From contig NZ_CP011272.1 of the NCBI RefSeq assembly GCF_001610875.1, positions 248,001-312,000 of the forward strand: a stretch of 64,000 nucleotides of DNA. Direction: 5' to 3'. Positions within the stretch are counted from its first letter, which is position 1. The number at the start of each line of letters is the position of its first letter. Positions 36,093 through 44,597 of this stretch are shown here, in pieces. Below the pieces are notes generated by a model. The model was not told the DNA's origin. It searched no databases and saw only the letters and a list, made by a program, of their open reading frames with translations. This stretch comes from Pirellula sp. SH-Sr6A (GTDB lineage: Bacteria; Planctomycetota; Planctomycetia; Pirellulales; Pirellulaceae). Both the position numbers and the translations under genes were made by a program.

Positions 36093-36953
36093 ATGTCCGC
36101 AGCCGATTGTTCGACTCCCGAGTCATGCAATGTGTTGGTCGAATCTCGCTTTGGTCCGATGATTGTCAATCGGAACGATGCCTATATCGGTCGCTCGATT
36201 TTGGAGTATGGCGAGTTTTCCGTTGGGGAGCTGGAGGTCCTATCTCAGATACTGGGGCCTGGGAAAGTCGTGGTGGAAGCGGGCGCGAACATTGGAGCCC
36301 ACACGCTACCTCTTGCGAAAATCGTCGGGCCGACCGGTCGTGTCATCGCGATGGAGCCACAGCGATTTGTCTTCCAAACCCTTTGCGGAAATATGGCTCT
36401 CAACAGTATCACCAATGTCGACTGTCATTGGGTTGCCGTTGGTGAGGTGTCGGGGGTCGTACAAGTACCGGAGATGCCGGTGCATCAAATCAATAACTTC
36501 GGCGGCGTGAGTCTCCGTTCGGATCTTCCTGGCCATGAAGTCGCCATGATCACGATCGATAGTCTGAAGCTTCCCAAGTGCCATCTTCTCAAGGCGGATG
36601 TGGAAGGAATGGAACTAGAAGTGTTAAAGGGTGCATCGGACACGATAATGCGTTGCCGTCCATTCCTGTACGTCGAATCAGACCGTGAGGAACGACGAGG
36701 GGAATTGTTCGAATGGATCGACGCGAAGGGATACACGATGTATTGGCACACGCCGTATTTATTCAATCCTTCGAATCACCGAGGGGTTCCAACGAACCTC
36801 TTCTCGGATCTTGCATCCTGGAACGTTTTGTGCATCCCTTCGGAAAGACCGCAAGAAATCGATGGCCTCCCCCGAATCACCGTCCCCCGCTCCATTCCCC
36901 ATCCCCACTTCGATACAAACAACGCGAAGAAAAAAGTAGCGAGTAGCGAGTAG
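36093..36953 (+). CDS. FkbM-family SAM-dependent methyltransferase
   Basis: A 286-residue protein with VVVEAGANIGAHTLPLAKIV (SAM-binding motif I), GRVIAMEPQRFVFQTLCGN, and the FkbM C-terminal signature LLKADVEGMELEVLKGA followed by FLYVESD. FkbM enzymes O-methylate sugars or polyketide hydroxyls. A role in glycan modification would fit the nearby glycosyltransferases, but that is inference. The C-terminus KKKVASSE and the TAG stop are read from a GTAGCGA heptamer tract, so the native end was probably replaced or extended by the repeat. Confidence 0.87.
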   Translation: MSAADCSTPESCNVLVESRFGPMIVNRNDAYIGRSILEYGEFSVGELEVLSQILGPGKVVVEAGANIGAHTLPLAKIVGPTGRVIAMEPQRFVFQTLCGNMALNSITNVDCHWVAVGEVSGVVQVPEMPVHQINNFGGVSLRSDLPGHEVAMITIDSLKLPKCHLLKADVEGMELEVLKGASDTIMRCRPFLYVESDREERRGELFEWIDAKGYTMYWHTPYLFNPSNHRGVPTNLFSDLASWNVLCIPSERPQEIDGLPRITVPRSIPHPHFDTNNAKKKVASSE

Positions 36954-36988
36954 CGAGTAGCGAGTAGTAAGTAGTAAGTAGTAAGTTG
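36933..36988. repeat. Heptamer tract (GTAGCGA, GTAGTAA)
   Basis: Four GTAGCGA units and then GTAGTAA units. It begins inside the FkbM gene and supplies its stop codon. Confidence 0.9.
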
Positions 36989-37020
36989 CGACAAAGAAGA
37001 GAGGCCGGAGGAGTGGCGAC

Positions 37021-37165
37021 AGCAAATGTAGAGCCGTCGTCTCGACGGCTTCCCCTGCTCGCACCCTACCGGCGAATCGACCAGGCCTAGACGGAGGAAC
37101 GAGTGGCGAGTAACAAGAGTGAAGAAAATAGCTACCTGGTTTAGGTTCAGGACATGGGTAGCGCT
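37021..37165 (+). repeat. R2 hairpin repeat, copy 5
   Basis: A 145-bp copy, inverted relative to those of the left cluster. It runs from agcaaatgtagagccgtcgt to gacatgggtagcgct. Confidence 0.88.
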
Positions 37166-37313
37166 CCATGCTCCATGCTCCATGCTCCATGCTCCTTGCT
37201 CCTTGCTCCTTGCTCCTTGCTCCTTGCTCCTTGCTCCTTGCTCCTTGCTCCTTGCTCCTTGCTCCTTGCTCCTTGCTCTTTGCTCTTTGCTCTTTGCTCT
37301 TTGCTCTTTGCTA
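37166..37313. repeat. Heptamer tract (CCATGCT, CCTTGCT, CTTTGCT)
   Basis: About 148 bp of 7-bp units in three successive blocks: GCTCCAT, GCTCCTT and GCTCTTT. The blocks differ by one or two bases, as if each arose from the previous one. Confidence 0.93.
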
Positions 37314-37335
37314 CTCATATTCTCTGTTCTCGGCC

Positions 37336-37876
37336 CCCCTCGCCCCGCTTCGGGGAGAGGGGCGGGGGGGTGAGGGGTTGAGCGCTGAGAGAGTAAGAGA
37401 AAGTTTCCAACGTGATTCAAGGTCTTGAAGTGCTATTGGATTCCATGGAATCGAAGAGAGACTCATTCCCATGAAACGCAGCCGGTCCAGGTCCAAAGAA
37501 GCAATCGAATTTGCACAAAGCAAGCGTCGAACATCCAACGAATTTTCGACAAATGTTTGGCAATGGATTCGCAATCGACAGATCCAAGGATTGAAGTTTC
37601 GTCGCGAATATCCCATTCCACCTTACACCGTGGATTTCTGTTGCGTGGAGCAGAAACTCATTATTGAGATCGATGGCGCAAGTCACTTCACCGAGGATGG
37701 GTTAGCGCATGATCTGCATCGCGATCGATTCCTGCATGCGCGAGGGGTTAGAGTCCTTCGTATACCTGGTTATGCGGTGATTGGGGAAGGTCGCGAAGTG
37801 ATTCGAGCGATTCAAGAGTTTGTGAAGGTGCCCAACCCCTCACCCCCAGCCCCTCTCCCCGAAACGGGGCGAGGGG
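37336..37876 (+). mobile_element. 541-bp DUF559 element, copy e
   Basis: Same inverted termini and length as in the left cluster but in opposite orientation. Between the left terminus and the gene lies a perfect 14-bp palindrome, GATTCCATGGAATC (37439-37452), 18 bp before the start codon; it could be an operator or a recognition site. Confidence 0.8.
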
Positions 37877-37911
37877 AGCAGAGATCCGGGGGGGGTAGCA
37901 CCGAGGCTTGA
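37471..37911 (+). CDS. DUF559 nuclease-like protein, copy e
   Basis: A 146-residue protein. The core is intact (VDFCCVEQKLIIEIDGASH). Copies e, f and g share VIGEGREVIRAIQEF where the left-cluster copies have VIRDGREVIR[AT]IEEF, so the right cluster expanded by local duplication. This copy alone has HDLHRD for HDRHRD. The stop is 35 bp outside the element, after GEQRSGGGSTEA. Confidence 0.8.
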   Translation: MKRSRSRSKEAIEFAQSKRRTSNEFSTNVWQWIRNRQIQGLKFRREYPIPPYTVDFCCVEQKLIIEIDGASHFTEDGLAHDLHRDRFLHARGVRVLRIPGYAVIGEGREVIRAIQEFVKVPNPSPPAPLPETGRGEQRSGGGSTEA

Positions 37912-37965
37912 GGCTTGAGGCTTGAGGCTTGAGGCTTGAGGCTTGAGGCTTGAGGCTTGAGGCCG
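37905..37965. repeat. Heptamer tract (GGCTTGA)
   Basis: About eight GGCTTGA units directly after the DUF559 stop codon, ending in GGCCGGA variants. Confidence 0.92.
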
Positions 37966-37985
37966 GAGGCCGGAGGAGTGGCGAC

Positions 37986-38130
37986 AGCAAATGTAGAGCC
38001 GTCGTCTCGACGGCTTCCCCTGCTCGCACCCTACCGGCGAATCGACCAGGCCTAGACGGAGGAACGAGTGGCGAGTAACAAGAGTGAAGAAAATAGCTAC
38101 CTGGTTTAGGTTCAGGACATGGGTAGAGCT
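37986..38130 (+). repeat. R2 hairpin repeat, copy 6
   Basis: A 145-bp copy nearly identical to copy 5, followed by short CCATGCT/ACTTGCT heptamers to about 38190. Confidence 0.88.
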
Positions 38131-38209
38131 CCATGCTCCATGCTACTCGCTCCATGCTACTTGCTCCAAGCTCCTTGCTCTTTGCTACTCATTTTCTCCG
38201 TTCTCGGCC

Positions 38210-38750
38210 CCCCTCGCCCCGCTTCGGGGAGAGGGGCGGGGGGGTGAGGGGTTGAGCGCTGAGAGAGTAAGAGAAAGTTTCCAACGTGATTCAAGGTCTT
38301 GAAGTGCTATTGGATTCCATGGAATCGAAGAGAGACTCATTCCCATGAAACGCAGCCGGTCCAGGTCCAAAGAAGCAATCGAATTTGCACAAAGCAAGCG
38401 TCGAACATCCAACGAATTTTCGACAAATGTTTGGCAATGGATTCGCAATCGACAGATCCAAGGATTGAAGTTTCGTCGCGAATATCCCATTCCACCTTAC
38501 ACCGTGGATTTCTGTTGCGTGGAGCAGAAACTCATTATTGAGATCGATGGCGCAAGTCACTTCACCGAGGATGGGTTAGCGCATGATCGGCATCGCGATC
38601 GATTCCTGCATGCGCGAGGGGTTAGAGTCCTTCGTATACCTGGTTATGCGGTGATTGGGGAAGGTCGCGAAGTGATTCGAGCGATTCAAGAGTTTGTGAA
38701 GGTGCCCAACCCCTCACCCCCAGCCCCTCTCCCCGAAGCGGGGCGAGGGG
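38210..38750 (+). mobile_element. 541-bp DUF559 element, copy f
   Basis: Same structure and orientation as copy e, 874 bp further on. Confidence 0.8.
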
Positions 38751-38785
38751 AGCAGAGATCCGGGGGGGGTAGCACCGAGGCTTGA
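38345..38785 (+). CDS. DUF559 nuclease-like protein, copy f
   Basis: A 146-residue protein, identical to copy e except for HDRHRD and PEAGRG in the terminal-repeat-encoded tail (PETGRG in copy e). The core is intact. Confidence 0.8.
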   Translation: MKRSRSRSKEAIEFAQSKRRTSNEFSTNVWQWIRNRQIQGLKFRREYPIPPYTVDFCCVEQKLIIEIDGASHFTEDGLAHDRHRDRFLHARGVRVLRIPGYAVIGEGREVIRAIQEFVKVPNPSPPAPLPEAGRGEQRSGGGSTEA

Positions 38786-38831
38786 GGCTTGAGGCTTGAG
38801 GCTTGAGGCCGGAGGCCGGAGGAGTGGCGAC

Positions 38832-38976
38832 AGCAAATGTAGAGCCGTCGTCTCGACGGCTTCCCCCGCATGCACTCTATCGGCGAATCGACCGACCCTA
38901 GACGGAGGAACGAGTGGCGAGTAGCAAGAGTGAAGAATATAGCTACCTGGCTTAGGTTCAGGACATGGGTAGCGCT
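38832..38976 (+). repeat. R2 hairpin repeat, copy 7
   Basis: A 145-bp copy with a few substitutions (tgcactctatcggcg for tgctcgcaccctaccggcg). It is preceded by GGCTTGA heptamers at 38776-38822. Confidence 0.88.
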
Positions 38977-39076
38977 CCATGCTCCATGCTCCATGCTCCT
39001 TGCTCCTTGCTCCTTGCTCCTTGCTCCTTGTTCCTCGCTACTCGCTACTCGCTACTCGCTCTTTGCTACTCGCTAC
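38977..39076. repeat. Heptamer tract (CCATGCT, CCTTGCT, ACTCGCT)
   Basis: About 100 bp of 7-bp units that shift from CCATGCT through CCTTGCT to ACTCGCT. Confidence 0.9.
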
Positions 39077-39097
39077 TCATATTCTCTGTTCTCGGCC

Positions 39098-39638
39098 CCC
39101 CTCGCCCCGCTTCGGGGAGAGGGGCGGGGGGGTGAGGGGTTGAGCGCTGAGAGAGTAAGAGAAAGTTTCCAACGAGATTCAAGGTCTTGAATTGCTATTG
39201 GATTCCATGGAATCGAAGAGAGACTCATTCCCATGAAACGCAGCCGGTCCAGGTCCAAAGAAGCAATCGAATTTGTACAAAGCAAGCGTCGAACATCCAA
39301 CGAATTTTCGACAAATGTTTGGCAATGGATTCGCAATCGACAGATCCAAGGATTGAAGTTTCGTCGCGAATATCCCATTCCACCTTACACCGTGGATTTC
39401 TGTTGCGTGGAGCAGAAACTCATTATTGAGATCGATGGCGCAAGTCACTTCACCGAGGATGGGTTAGCGCATGATCGGCATCGCGATCGATTCCTGCATG
39501 CGCGAGGGGTTAGAGTCCTTCGTATACCTGGTTATGCGGTGATTGGGGAAGGTCGCGAAGTGATTCGAGCGATTCAAGAGTTTGTGAAGGTACCCAACCC
39601 CTCACCCCCAGCCCCTCTCCCCGAAACGGGGCGAGGGG
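39098..39638 (+). mobile_element. 541-bp DUF559 element, copy g
   Basis: The last copy of the right cluster, 888 bp after copy f, with the same structure. Confidence 0.8.
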
Positions 39639-39658
39639 AGCAGAGGACGAGGGGGTAG
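39233..39658 (+). CDS. DUF559 nuclease-like protein, copy g
   Basis: A 141-residue protein like copies e and f but with EFVQSKRR instead of EFAQSKRR, and ending GEQRTRG. The stop is 20 bp outside the element. Confidence 0.8.
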   Translation: MKRSRSRSKEAIEFVQSKRRTSNEFSTNVWQWIRNRQIQGLKFRREYPIPPYTVDFCCVEQKLIIEIDGASHFTEDGLAHDRHRDRFLHARGVRVLRIPGYAVIGEGREVIRAIQEFVKVPNPSPPAPLPETGRGEQRTRG

Positions 39659-39684
39659 CACCGAGGCTTGAGGCTTGAGGCCGG

Positions 39685-39829
39685 AGCAAATGTAGAGCCG
39701 TCGTCTCGACGGCTTCCCCTGCTCGCACCCTACCGGCGAATCGACCAGGCCTAGACGGAGGAACGAGTGGCGAGTAACAAGAGTGAAGAAAATAGCTACC
39801 TGGTTTAGGTTCAGGACATGGGTAGAGCT
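39685..39829 (+). repeat. R2 hairpin repeat, copy 8
   Basis: A 145-bp copy following a short GGCTTGA run. Confidence 0.88.
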
Positions 39830-39912
39830 CCATGCTCCATGCTCCATGCTCCATGCTCCATGCTCCTCGCTCCATGCTCCATGCTCCTCGCTACTCGCTA
39901 CTCGCTCTTTGC
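39830..39912. repeat. Heptamer tract (CCATGCT, ACTCGCT)
   Basis: A 7-bp-unit tract ending 1 bp before the TAA stop codon of the minus-strand BNR-repeat gene. Confidence 0.9.
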
Positions 39913-39913
39913 T

Positions 39914-42900
39914 TTAAGGATTGGAATCGATGAGGGTCCAGTGGTCGTTTTGGAATTGATCGGAGACGGCGGGTGAAATGGTGCGGGTTGATTTGCCGGG
40001 CTGAATATGTAGCGCACTCAAGGCCCATACCCGAGAAGACGAATCCAATGCGACGCCCGCATTGGGATTGCTGCTGTCGGCAATCAACTCCGACTTGGGG
40101 ATCGCAATCTCTGTCGACCAGCCACCACCATTCTCTTTCACGGCGACATACCAATTCGGATTCCATCCGAACAAGTCATTGCACCGATCACTGGTCTCAC
40201 CCTTGCGATTCCAGACAAACTCAAACCAAGTTGCGTAGTCCCGATCCAAATCGAACCTCAGTCGTACCTGCTCCTGCTCCTCCTTCACACTGTCATACCT
40301 GCGTTCGCCCGATGGAGTTGCCGATTCGGCGCTGGGACTTGCTGAGACATTGCAATAAACGTAAACGAATTCGTCGTCTTGCATGAAGTACAAGTCGGTT
40401 ACCCCACCATGCTCACCCCATGGATCTCGCAGCGATACCTGCGGAGCCCCGCTCCAATTGTCACTGCCTCGATCACCATCCAAAAAGGGTCTTGCGGCGG
40501 TCGTCGGCATCTTCAGTAACCCATCTGGACTCGATACATCCTGTTGCGTCTGCAATGCACGCAACAATGCCTCCTCCTGGGTGCGTACGCTGCGCCAGCC
40601 CAATAGCATCGGGTTGGGGGGCGGCCAAAAGGAATCGTAGTTGGTGCTCCCTTTCGCTGGAGTCGTGATCATGTCCCTTTCCCTCAAGGCCCGGTAGCGG
40701 GAGGCGATGAGCCATCCCCACTCGGGAGTCCTTCGCAGAAGACTCCAGTCGCTCGGGAAATCGCTCAGCAATCGGTAAAACTCGGGATATCCCGATCCGA
40801 CCGCAATGGGAATGCGTCGTGGAGCATGCGAATAACTGGCCTGTTGCACGGTCGAACTATCATTGCCGCGCGCAAACGGAGAAGAAATAGTCGATGCGGA
40901 TGCGGTGGAAATGCCATCTATCTCCTCCCGTCGATCCATGTCTTGAATTCGCTTCAAAACAACTTGCTGCACCTCCATGCTTCCATGAAAACGCATCAAT
41001 TCGCTCATGGCCGCTTCGGCATAAGAAGATCGCTTGTCTACCGCCAGCAGTAACTCCAAAGCGGAGGACCAATAGTTCCAATGCCCCAACTGACGATTCT
41101 TGATCGCAATCTCTAGAAGAATAGGGGCTTGATTGATTGTCTCGATCCCTTTCATCGCTTCGATCAAGCGTTCTTCCCAGATGCGATCGCGGACCAATGG
41201 ATTGGGATTCGAGGCCGGTACGAAGTCTTGATACTCAAACCACATCGCGGTCTTGCGAACCATGCTAGAACTGCTGATCGACGTGGGAGACTCTACTAAC
41301 TGAGAACCCAATCGACGCTGCAATCCCTCTAGGGGGTCGCGTGGCACAGCCTTTCGTCCGTCCAACGTTCGGTAATAGATCCGTTCTTCCCCAGCACGAC
41401 CTAAACGAGTCGGATTGCGATGAACGATGTTCTGCACCGGAGTGACAATTTCCCCAAGCACGCTACCTGAGTTTTTCAAAAACATGGAACGAGGAAACTG
41501 CATCCCGCCACTGCGTGTCCCGCGTTGGATGGTTCGATCGACGGACCAAACTTCATTGGGGATACTGCTGGCCTCCGAGAAGAGTGTCCATTCCCGTCTC
41601 GCGGACCACACAATAGCGAGTTCGACCGCTTCCGAGAGTCGACTTTGGAGGGAGTTTCCTGTGTAAGGACACTCGGTCACCACGACATCGGGCTGATCGC
41701 AACGGATGGTCTGAATGAGTCGTCTCATCAATGCCGACTCAGGTGGCGTCGTAACACTTCCCAGGGACTGGTAGTAGGTGAGATCCGACTGGCGAGGCAT
41801 CGCCTCTTGGCTGCTAACTGGAAAGGGACGCCACACATCGATCGTGCGCAGCCCTAGGTGATTCCCTGCCTCTACCACCCGTTGGGCTGGCTCGGGTAAG
41901 TGGCTCGATCGCTCTTCGATTCGTTGATCATGGACCACGACGGTCGACGCAGTTTGACGCGATTCCTGGTGCACATGGGCGAGTAGATCCCAAGCAACAG
42001 AGTCAGCCGTAGCGGCGATGTTCAAAACAGAGGATCGCGTCGTCGCACTGTGTACCCCCATCCACGCCTCACCGCCATTTCGCGAAAGGTGGAGCGATCC
42101 ACCATCGCCGCACGCGAGGAGCACCGAGGAATCCCAAGCCGAGAGACCGCGCAGCGAAGAGCGTTGCCCCGTGGGAAGAACGCTCCAATTCGCACCTCGA
42201 TCCGTCGAGCGCCAAACCACGCTGCCTGGATTTCCCACCAACCAAATCGTATCACCGCTGGCTGCCATCGCTTGGAAGTCGATCAACTCATAATCGCGAG
42301 GATTGCCGGGCACGAAGACTTGCTCCCATCTCTGCCCATCAGCGCTCCGGTACAACTGCCCCGACGAACCTCCTACCCACCAAACACCATCGACGCACTC
42401 GCAGAAGTGGATCGATTGATAGGGTGAAAGGTTAAGGCCCGATGGCTGAAACGTCATGCGATCGAACGAAAGGAAGCACCGACCCAACCGATCCACAGCC
42501 ATGAGTTGAGGGGGTACGGATTCGAAGGTGCTGCTGGAAGAACCCTTGTGGGCTGCGATGCTGTGCAAATGTCCGCTCGGCACGGGTATCGAAAGCCACG
42601 ATCGCCCCCCATCGCTGGACTCAAACGCTGCGGTTTGATAAAGCGAGGACCAGTCGCCCCAAGCCAGTATCCGACCCGGCCCGGTCATTCGGACTCCTGT
42701 CAATCTTGGGAGATCGGTGTCGATCTTCTTCCAAGTTCGGCCGCCATCTTCGGTCGTCAACAGAGTTCCGACGCTTCGATGGGTGGTAGGCTCCACCGAA
42801 CCACCCACCGCAACACCGAGCTTTTCGTTGAAGAAGTCGACGGCAAGCAACGTTGCAGACGTTCGGGGAGTCTGGATGGTCCAAGTGCGACCACCCGTCG

Positions 42901-43162
42901 TCGTCAAGAGAATCAAGCCCCGATCCCCGACGGCCACCGCTCGATCGATCGAAAGCATCTGGCAGTCGCGCAAAGTACCGTCAGCGATACCTGTAGGGCG
43001 ATTGACAGGCTGTGCGTACAGAGAGACGGGAGTGAGAAGGAGAGCAATCGCCAGCAGGATAAACCGGCACCCAATGAGAGAGACTCTCTCGAGTGTGAGG
43101 GGGCATCGGAAGGTAGACGGTCGAACGTTCCCATCGGGAACGGCCAATGGAGAAGCGATCAT
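39914..43162 (-). CDS. Exported BNR/YCF48-like repeat protein with CBM9-like C-terminal domain
   Basis: A protein of about 1082 residues. Residues about 25-50 are a hydrophobic export segment ending LYAQPVNRP. Residues about 60-390 carry BNR/Asp-box-like repeats (TTTGGRTWTIQT, TTEDGGRTWKKI, SSDGGRSWLSI, STDRGANWSVL), as in sortilin-type and YCF48-like beta-propellers. The middle has PDVVVTECPYTGNSLQSRL and a helical region. Residues about 910-1080 resemble a CBM9-like domain (FLDGDRGSDNWSGAP, TDLYFMQDDEFVYVYCNVS, GWSTEIAIPKSEL). ATG at 43162 leaves 5 bp to the upstream PpiC gene; 43219 would overlap it. Substrate unknown; the foldase just upstream may help fold it (inference). Confidence 0.78.
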   Translation of the reverse strand: MIASPLAVPDGNVRPSTFRCPLTLERVSLIGCRFILLAIALLLTPVSLYAQPVNRPTGIADGTLRDCQMLSIDRAVAVGDRGLILLTTTGGRTWTIQTPRTSATLLAVDFFNEKLGVAVGGSVEPTTHRSVGTLLTTEDGGRTWKKIDTDLPRLTGVRMTGPGRILAWGDWSSLYQTAAFESSDGGRSWLSIPVPSGHLHSIAAHKGSSSSTFESVPPQLMAVDRLGRCFLSFDRMTFQPSGLNLSPYQSIHFCECVDGVWWVGGSSGQLYRSADGQRWEQVFVPGNPRDYELIDFQAMAASGDTIWLVGNPGSVVWRSTDRGANWSVLPTGQRSSLRGLSAWDSSVLLACGDGGSLHLSRNGGEAWMGVHSATTRSSVLNIAATADSVAWDLLAHVHQESRQTASTVVVHDQRIEERSSHLPEPAQRVVEAGNHLGLRTIDVWRPFPVSSQEAMPRQSDLTYYQSLGSVTTPPESALMRRLIQTIRCDQPDVVVTECPYTGNSLQSRLSEAVELAIVWSARREWTLFSEASSIPNEVWSVDRTIQRGTRSGGMQFPRSMFLKNSGSVLGEIVTPVQNIVHRNPTRLGRAGEERIYYRTLDGRKAVPRDPLEGLQRRLGSQLVESPTSISSSSMVRKTAMWFEYQDFVPASNPNPLVRDRIWEERLIEAMKGIETINQAPILLEIAIKNRQLGHWNYWSSALELLLAVDKRSSYAEAAMSELMRFHGSMEVQQVVLKRIQDMDRREEIDGISTASASTISSPFARGNDSSTVQQASYSHAPRRIPIAVGSGYPEFYRLLSDFPSDWSLLRRTPEWGWLIASRYRALRERDMITTPAKGSTNYDSFWPPPNPMLLGWRSVRTQEEALLRALQTQQDVSSPDGLLKMPTTAARPFLDGDRGSDNWSGAPQVSLRDPWGEHGGVTDLYFMQDDEFVYVYCNVSASPSAESATPSGERRYDSVKEEQEQVRLRFDLDRDYATWFEFVWNRKGETSDRCNDLFGWNPNWYVAVKENGGGWSTEIAIPKSELIADSSNPNAGVALDSSSRVWALSALHIQPGKSTRTISPAVSDQFQNDHWTLIDSNP

Positions 43163-43167
43163 GCGGG

Positions 43168-44454
43168 TCACTGGTACAGTTGGCTTAGTGGCAGGGAACC
43201 GGGGAAGTCTTCGGGCCATCGGGTCCAGATGGCCGTCTCGGATCGAACCTTTTCCAAGAACTCCTTCTCAAGCTTCTTGGTTTTCTCTTCCGCTAGCTTC
43301 TTGCGGATTTCTGACTGGACGTCGGAGAACGGAACGGTCATGGCATCGGTCCGCTCGATCACGCGAACAATGTGGTAGCCATCCGAATCTTCAATGACTT
43401 GGCTCAGCTTATCGAGCGGGATGGAAAAGATCGCTTCATCGATTGGCTTGCTCTTGAGAGACCCTTTGTTCGTCCAATCCATCTTACCACCTTGGCTCGC
43501 CGTCCAGCCGGTCGACATGGACTTGGCCACGCTCTCAAAAGGATTGCCAAAGAAGACTTGGTTTCCCATTTCGGAGATTGCGTCGAAGGCGGCTTGCTTG
43601 GTGGGATACTTGGAAAAGGTCGCAGTCAGAATCTCGAAACGAGCCCGCGCCTTTCGCTTGAACTCATCGATGTGCTCATCGTAGTAGTCTTGCATTTCGC
43701 TCAACTCGATGACCGGTTTGCTCGCGACATTGCTTCGCACGCACTGCGATGCGAGCATGTTCTCCGTCCATTCGTGCTGCAAGGACTGAACAGTGCGATT
43801 GGATTTTTCCAGGAGTAGATGAAACTCCTCTTCCGTCTCGCACTTCTGACGCTTCATCATGTCGGGCAACGCTTCCTTGTAAAACATCTCGGCGATTTTT
43901 CGATTCACTTGTGTCGAAGCGGCTTCGCGTTCCTTGAGCGATTTGCCCGTCACTTGCTCATCGATGAAACGCTGCGCGAGCGCCTTGCGAATGACGATCT
44001 GTGCTAACATCTTTCGCAACTGTGGCTCGAAAGCAGGGTTCTCGAGAATTTCCGGGCTGGCTTTCTTTGGGTCGATAATATGCCCAATCAAAACAGGTTC
44101 TCGGCCAACCCAAGCGACAAGATCACCGGCTGCGAACTCCTTCAAGTCGAGTCGTGGCTCGGTACGAGCTTGGCCGACCGAATCGTCGATGTACTCTGAG
44201 AAGTCCATGTTGGTGGGAGAACTATTCGTCAGCTCCACATTGCGCGATGCAATGAAAACGGGCTGCTCGAGGGTGCGGCCTTCTGTAGGGAGGCCAGCAA
44301 CGGGGAGGTTCGCCGCGGGTGGTTGCCCCGTCGAAGGAGCTTGAGCCATCGCGAGTGGTTGTCGCATCGCGATGGTCATCAGGAGAGCTAGAGGGAGCCA
44401 ACCAAGGAACGATGCGAAGGAGCGAAGCTGGAAACGTTGTTGCTGGTTTCGCAT
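43168..44454 (-). CDS. Exported peptidyl-prolyl isomerase, PpiC/SurA-like
   Basis: A protein of about 428 residues with a signal peptide (FLGWLPLALLMTIAMRQPLAMA). A SurA-N-like helical part (residues about 80-240) includes LRKMLAQIVIRKALAQRFI. A parvulin domain (about 255-375) contains ARFEILTATFSKYPTKQAAFDAI and GGKMDWTNKGSLKSKPIDEAIFSIPLDKLSQVIEDSDGYHIVRV. It is a predicted periplasmic chaperone or foldase. The ATG at 44454 gives the signal peptide at the right place and has AGG nearby; the open frame extends to 44718. Mfd lies 143 bp upstream on the same strand. Confidence 0.85.
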   Translation of the reverse strand: MRNQQQRFQLRSFASFLGWLPLALLMTIAMRQPLAMAQAPSTGQPPAANLPVAGLPTEGRTLEQPVFIASRNVELTNSSPTNMDFSEYIDDSVGQARTEPRLDLKEFAAGDLVAWVGREPVLIGHIIDPKKASPEILENPAFEPQLRKMLAQIVIRKALAQRFIDEQVTGKSLKEREAASTQVNRKIAEMFYKEALPDMMKRQKCETEEEFHLLLEKSNRTVQSLQHEWTENMLASQCVRSNVASKPVIELSEMQDYYDEHIDEFKRKARARFEILTATFSKYPTKQAAFDAISEMGNQVFFGNPFESVAKSMSTGWTASQGGKMDWTNKGSLKSKPIDEAIFSIPLDKLSQVIEDSDGYHIVRVIERTDAMTVPFSDVQSEIRKKLAEEKTKKLEKEFLEKVRSETAIWTRWPEDFPGSLPLSQLYQ

Positions 44455-44597
44455 GTCTTGCCTATCCGTGGCTTGGCGATGGTGTAGGAACCGAGGACTG
44501 TTGCCCTGCGGCTGATGTGCTGACGGCCGACTGGGGACCGGGGCGATTGCCCTACGGCTGATGACTTCTTCCAGTGTGCCTTTTAATGGATACTGGG

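Noticed and set aside
37320-37890. Target-site duplication flanking the 541-bp elements
   Set aside because: Bases outside the termini (ggccgagaac on one side, agcagag on the other) are partly shared between copies but do not form a direct repeat around a single copy.
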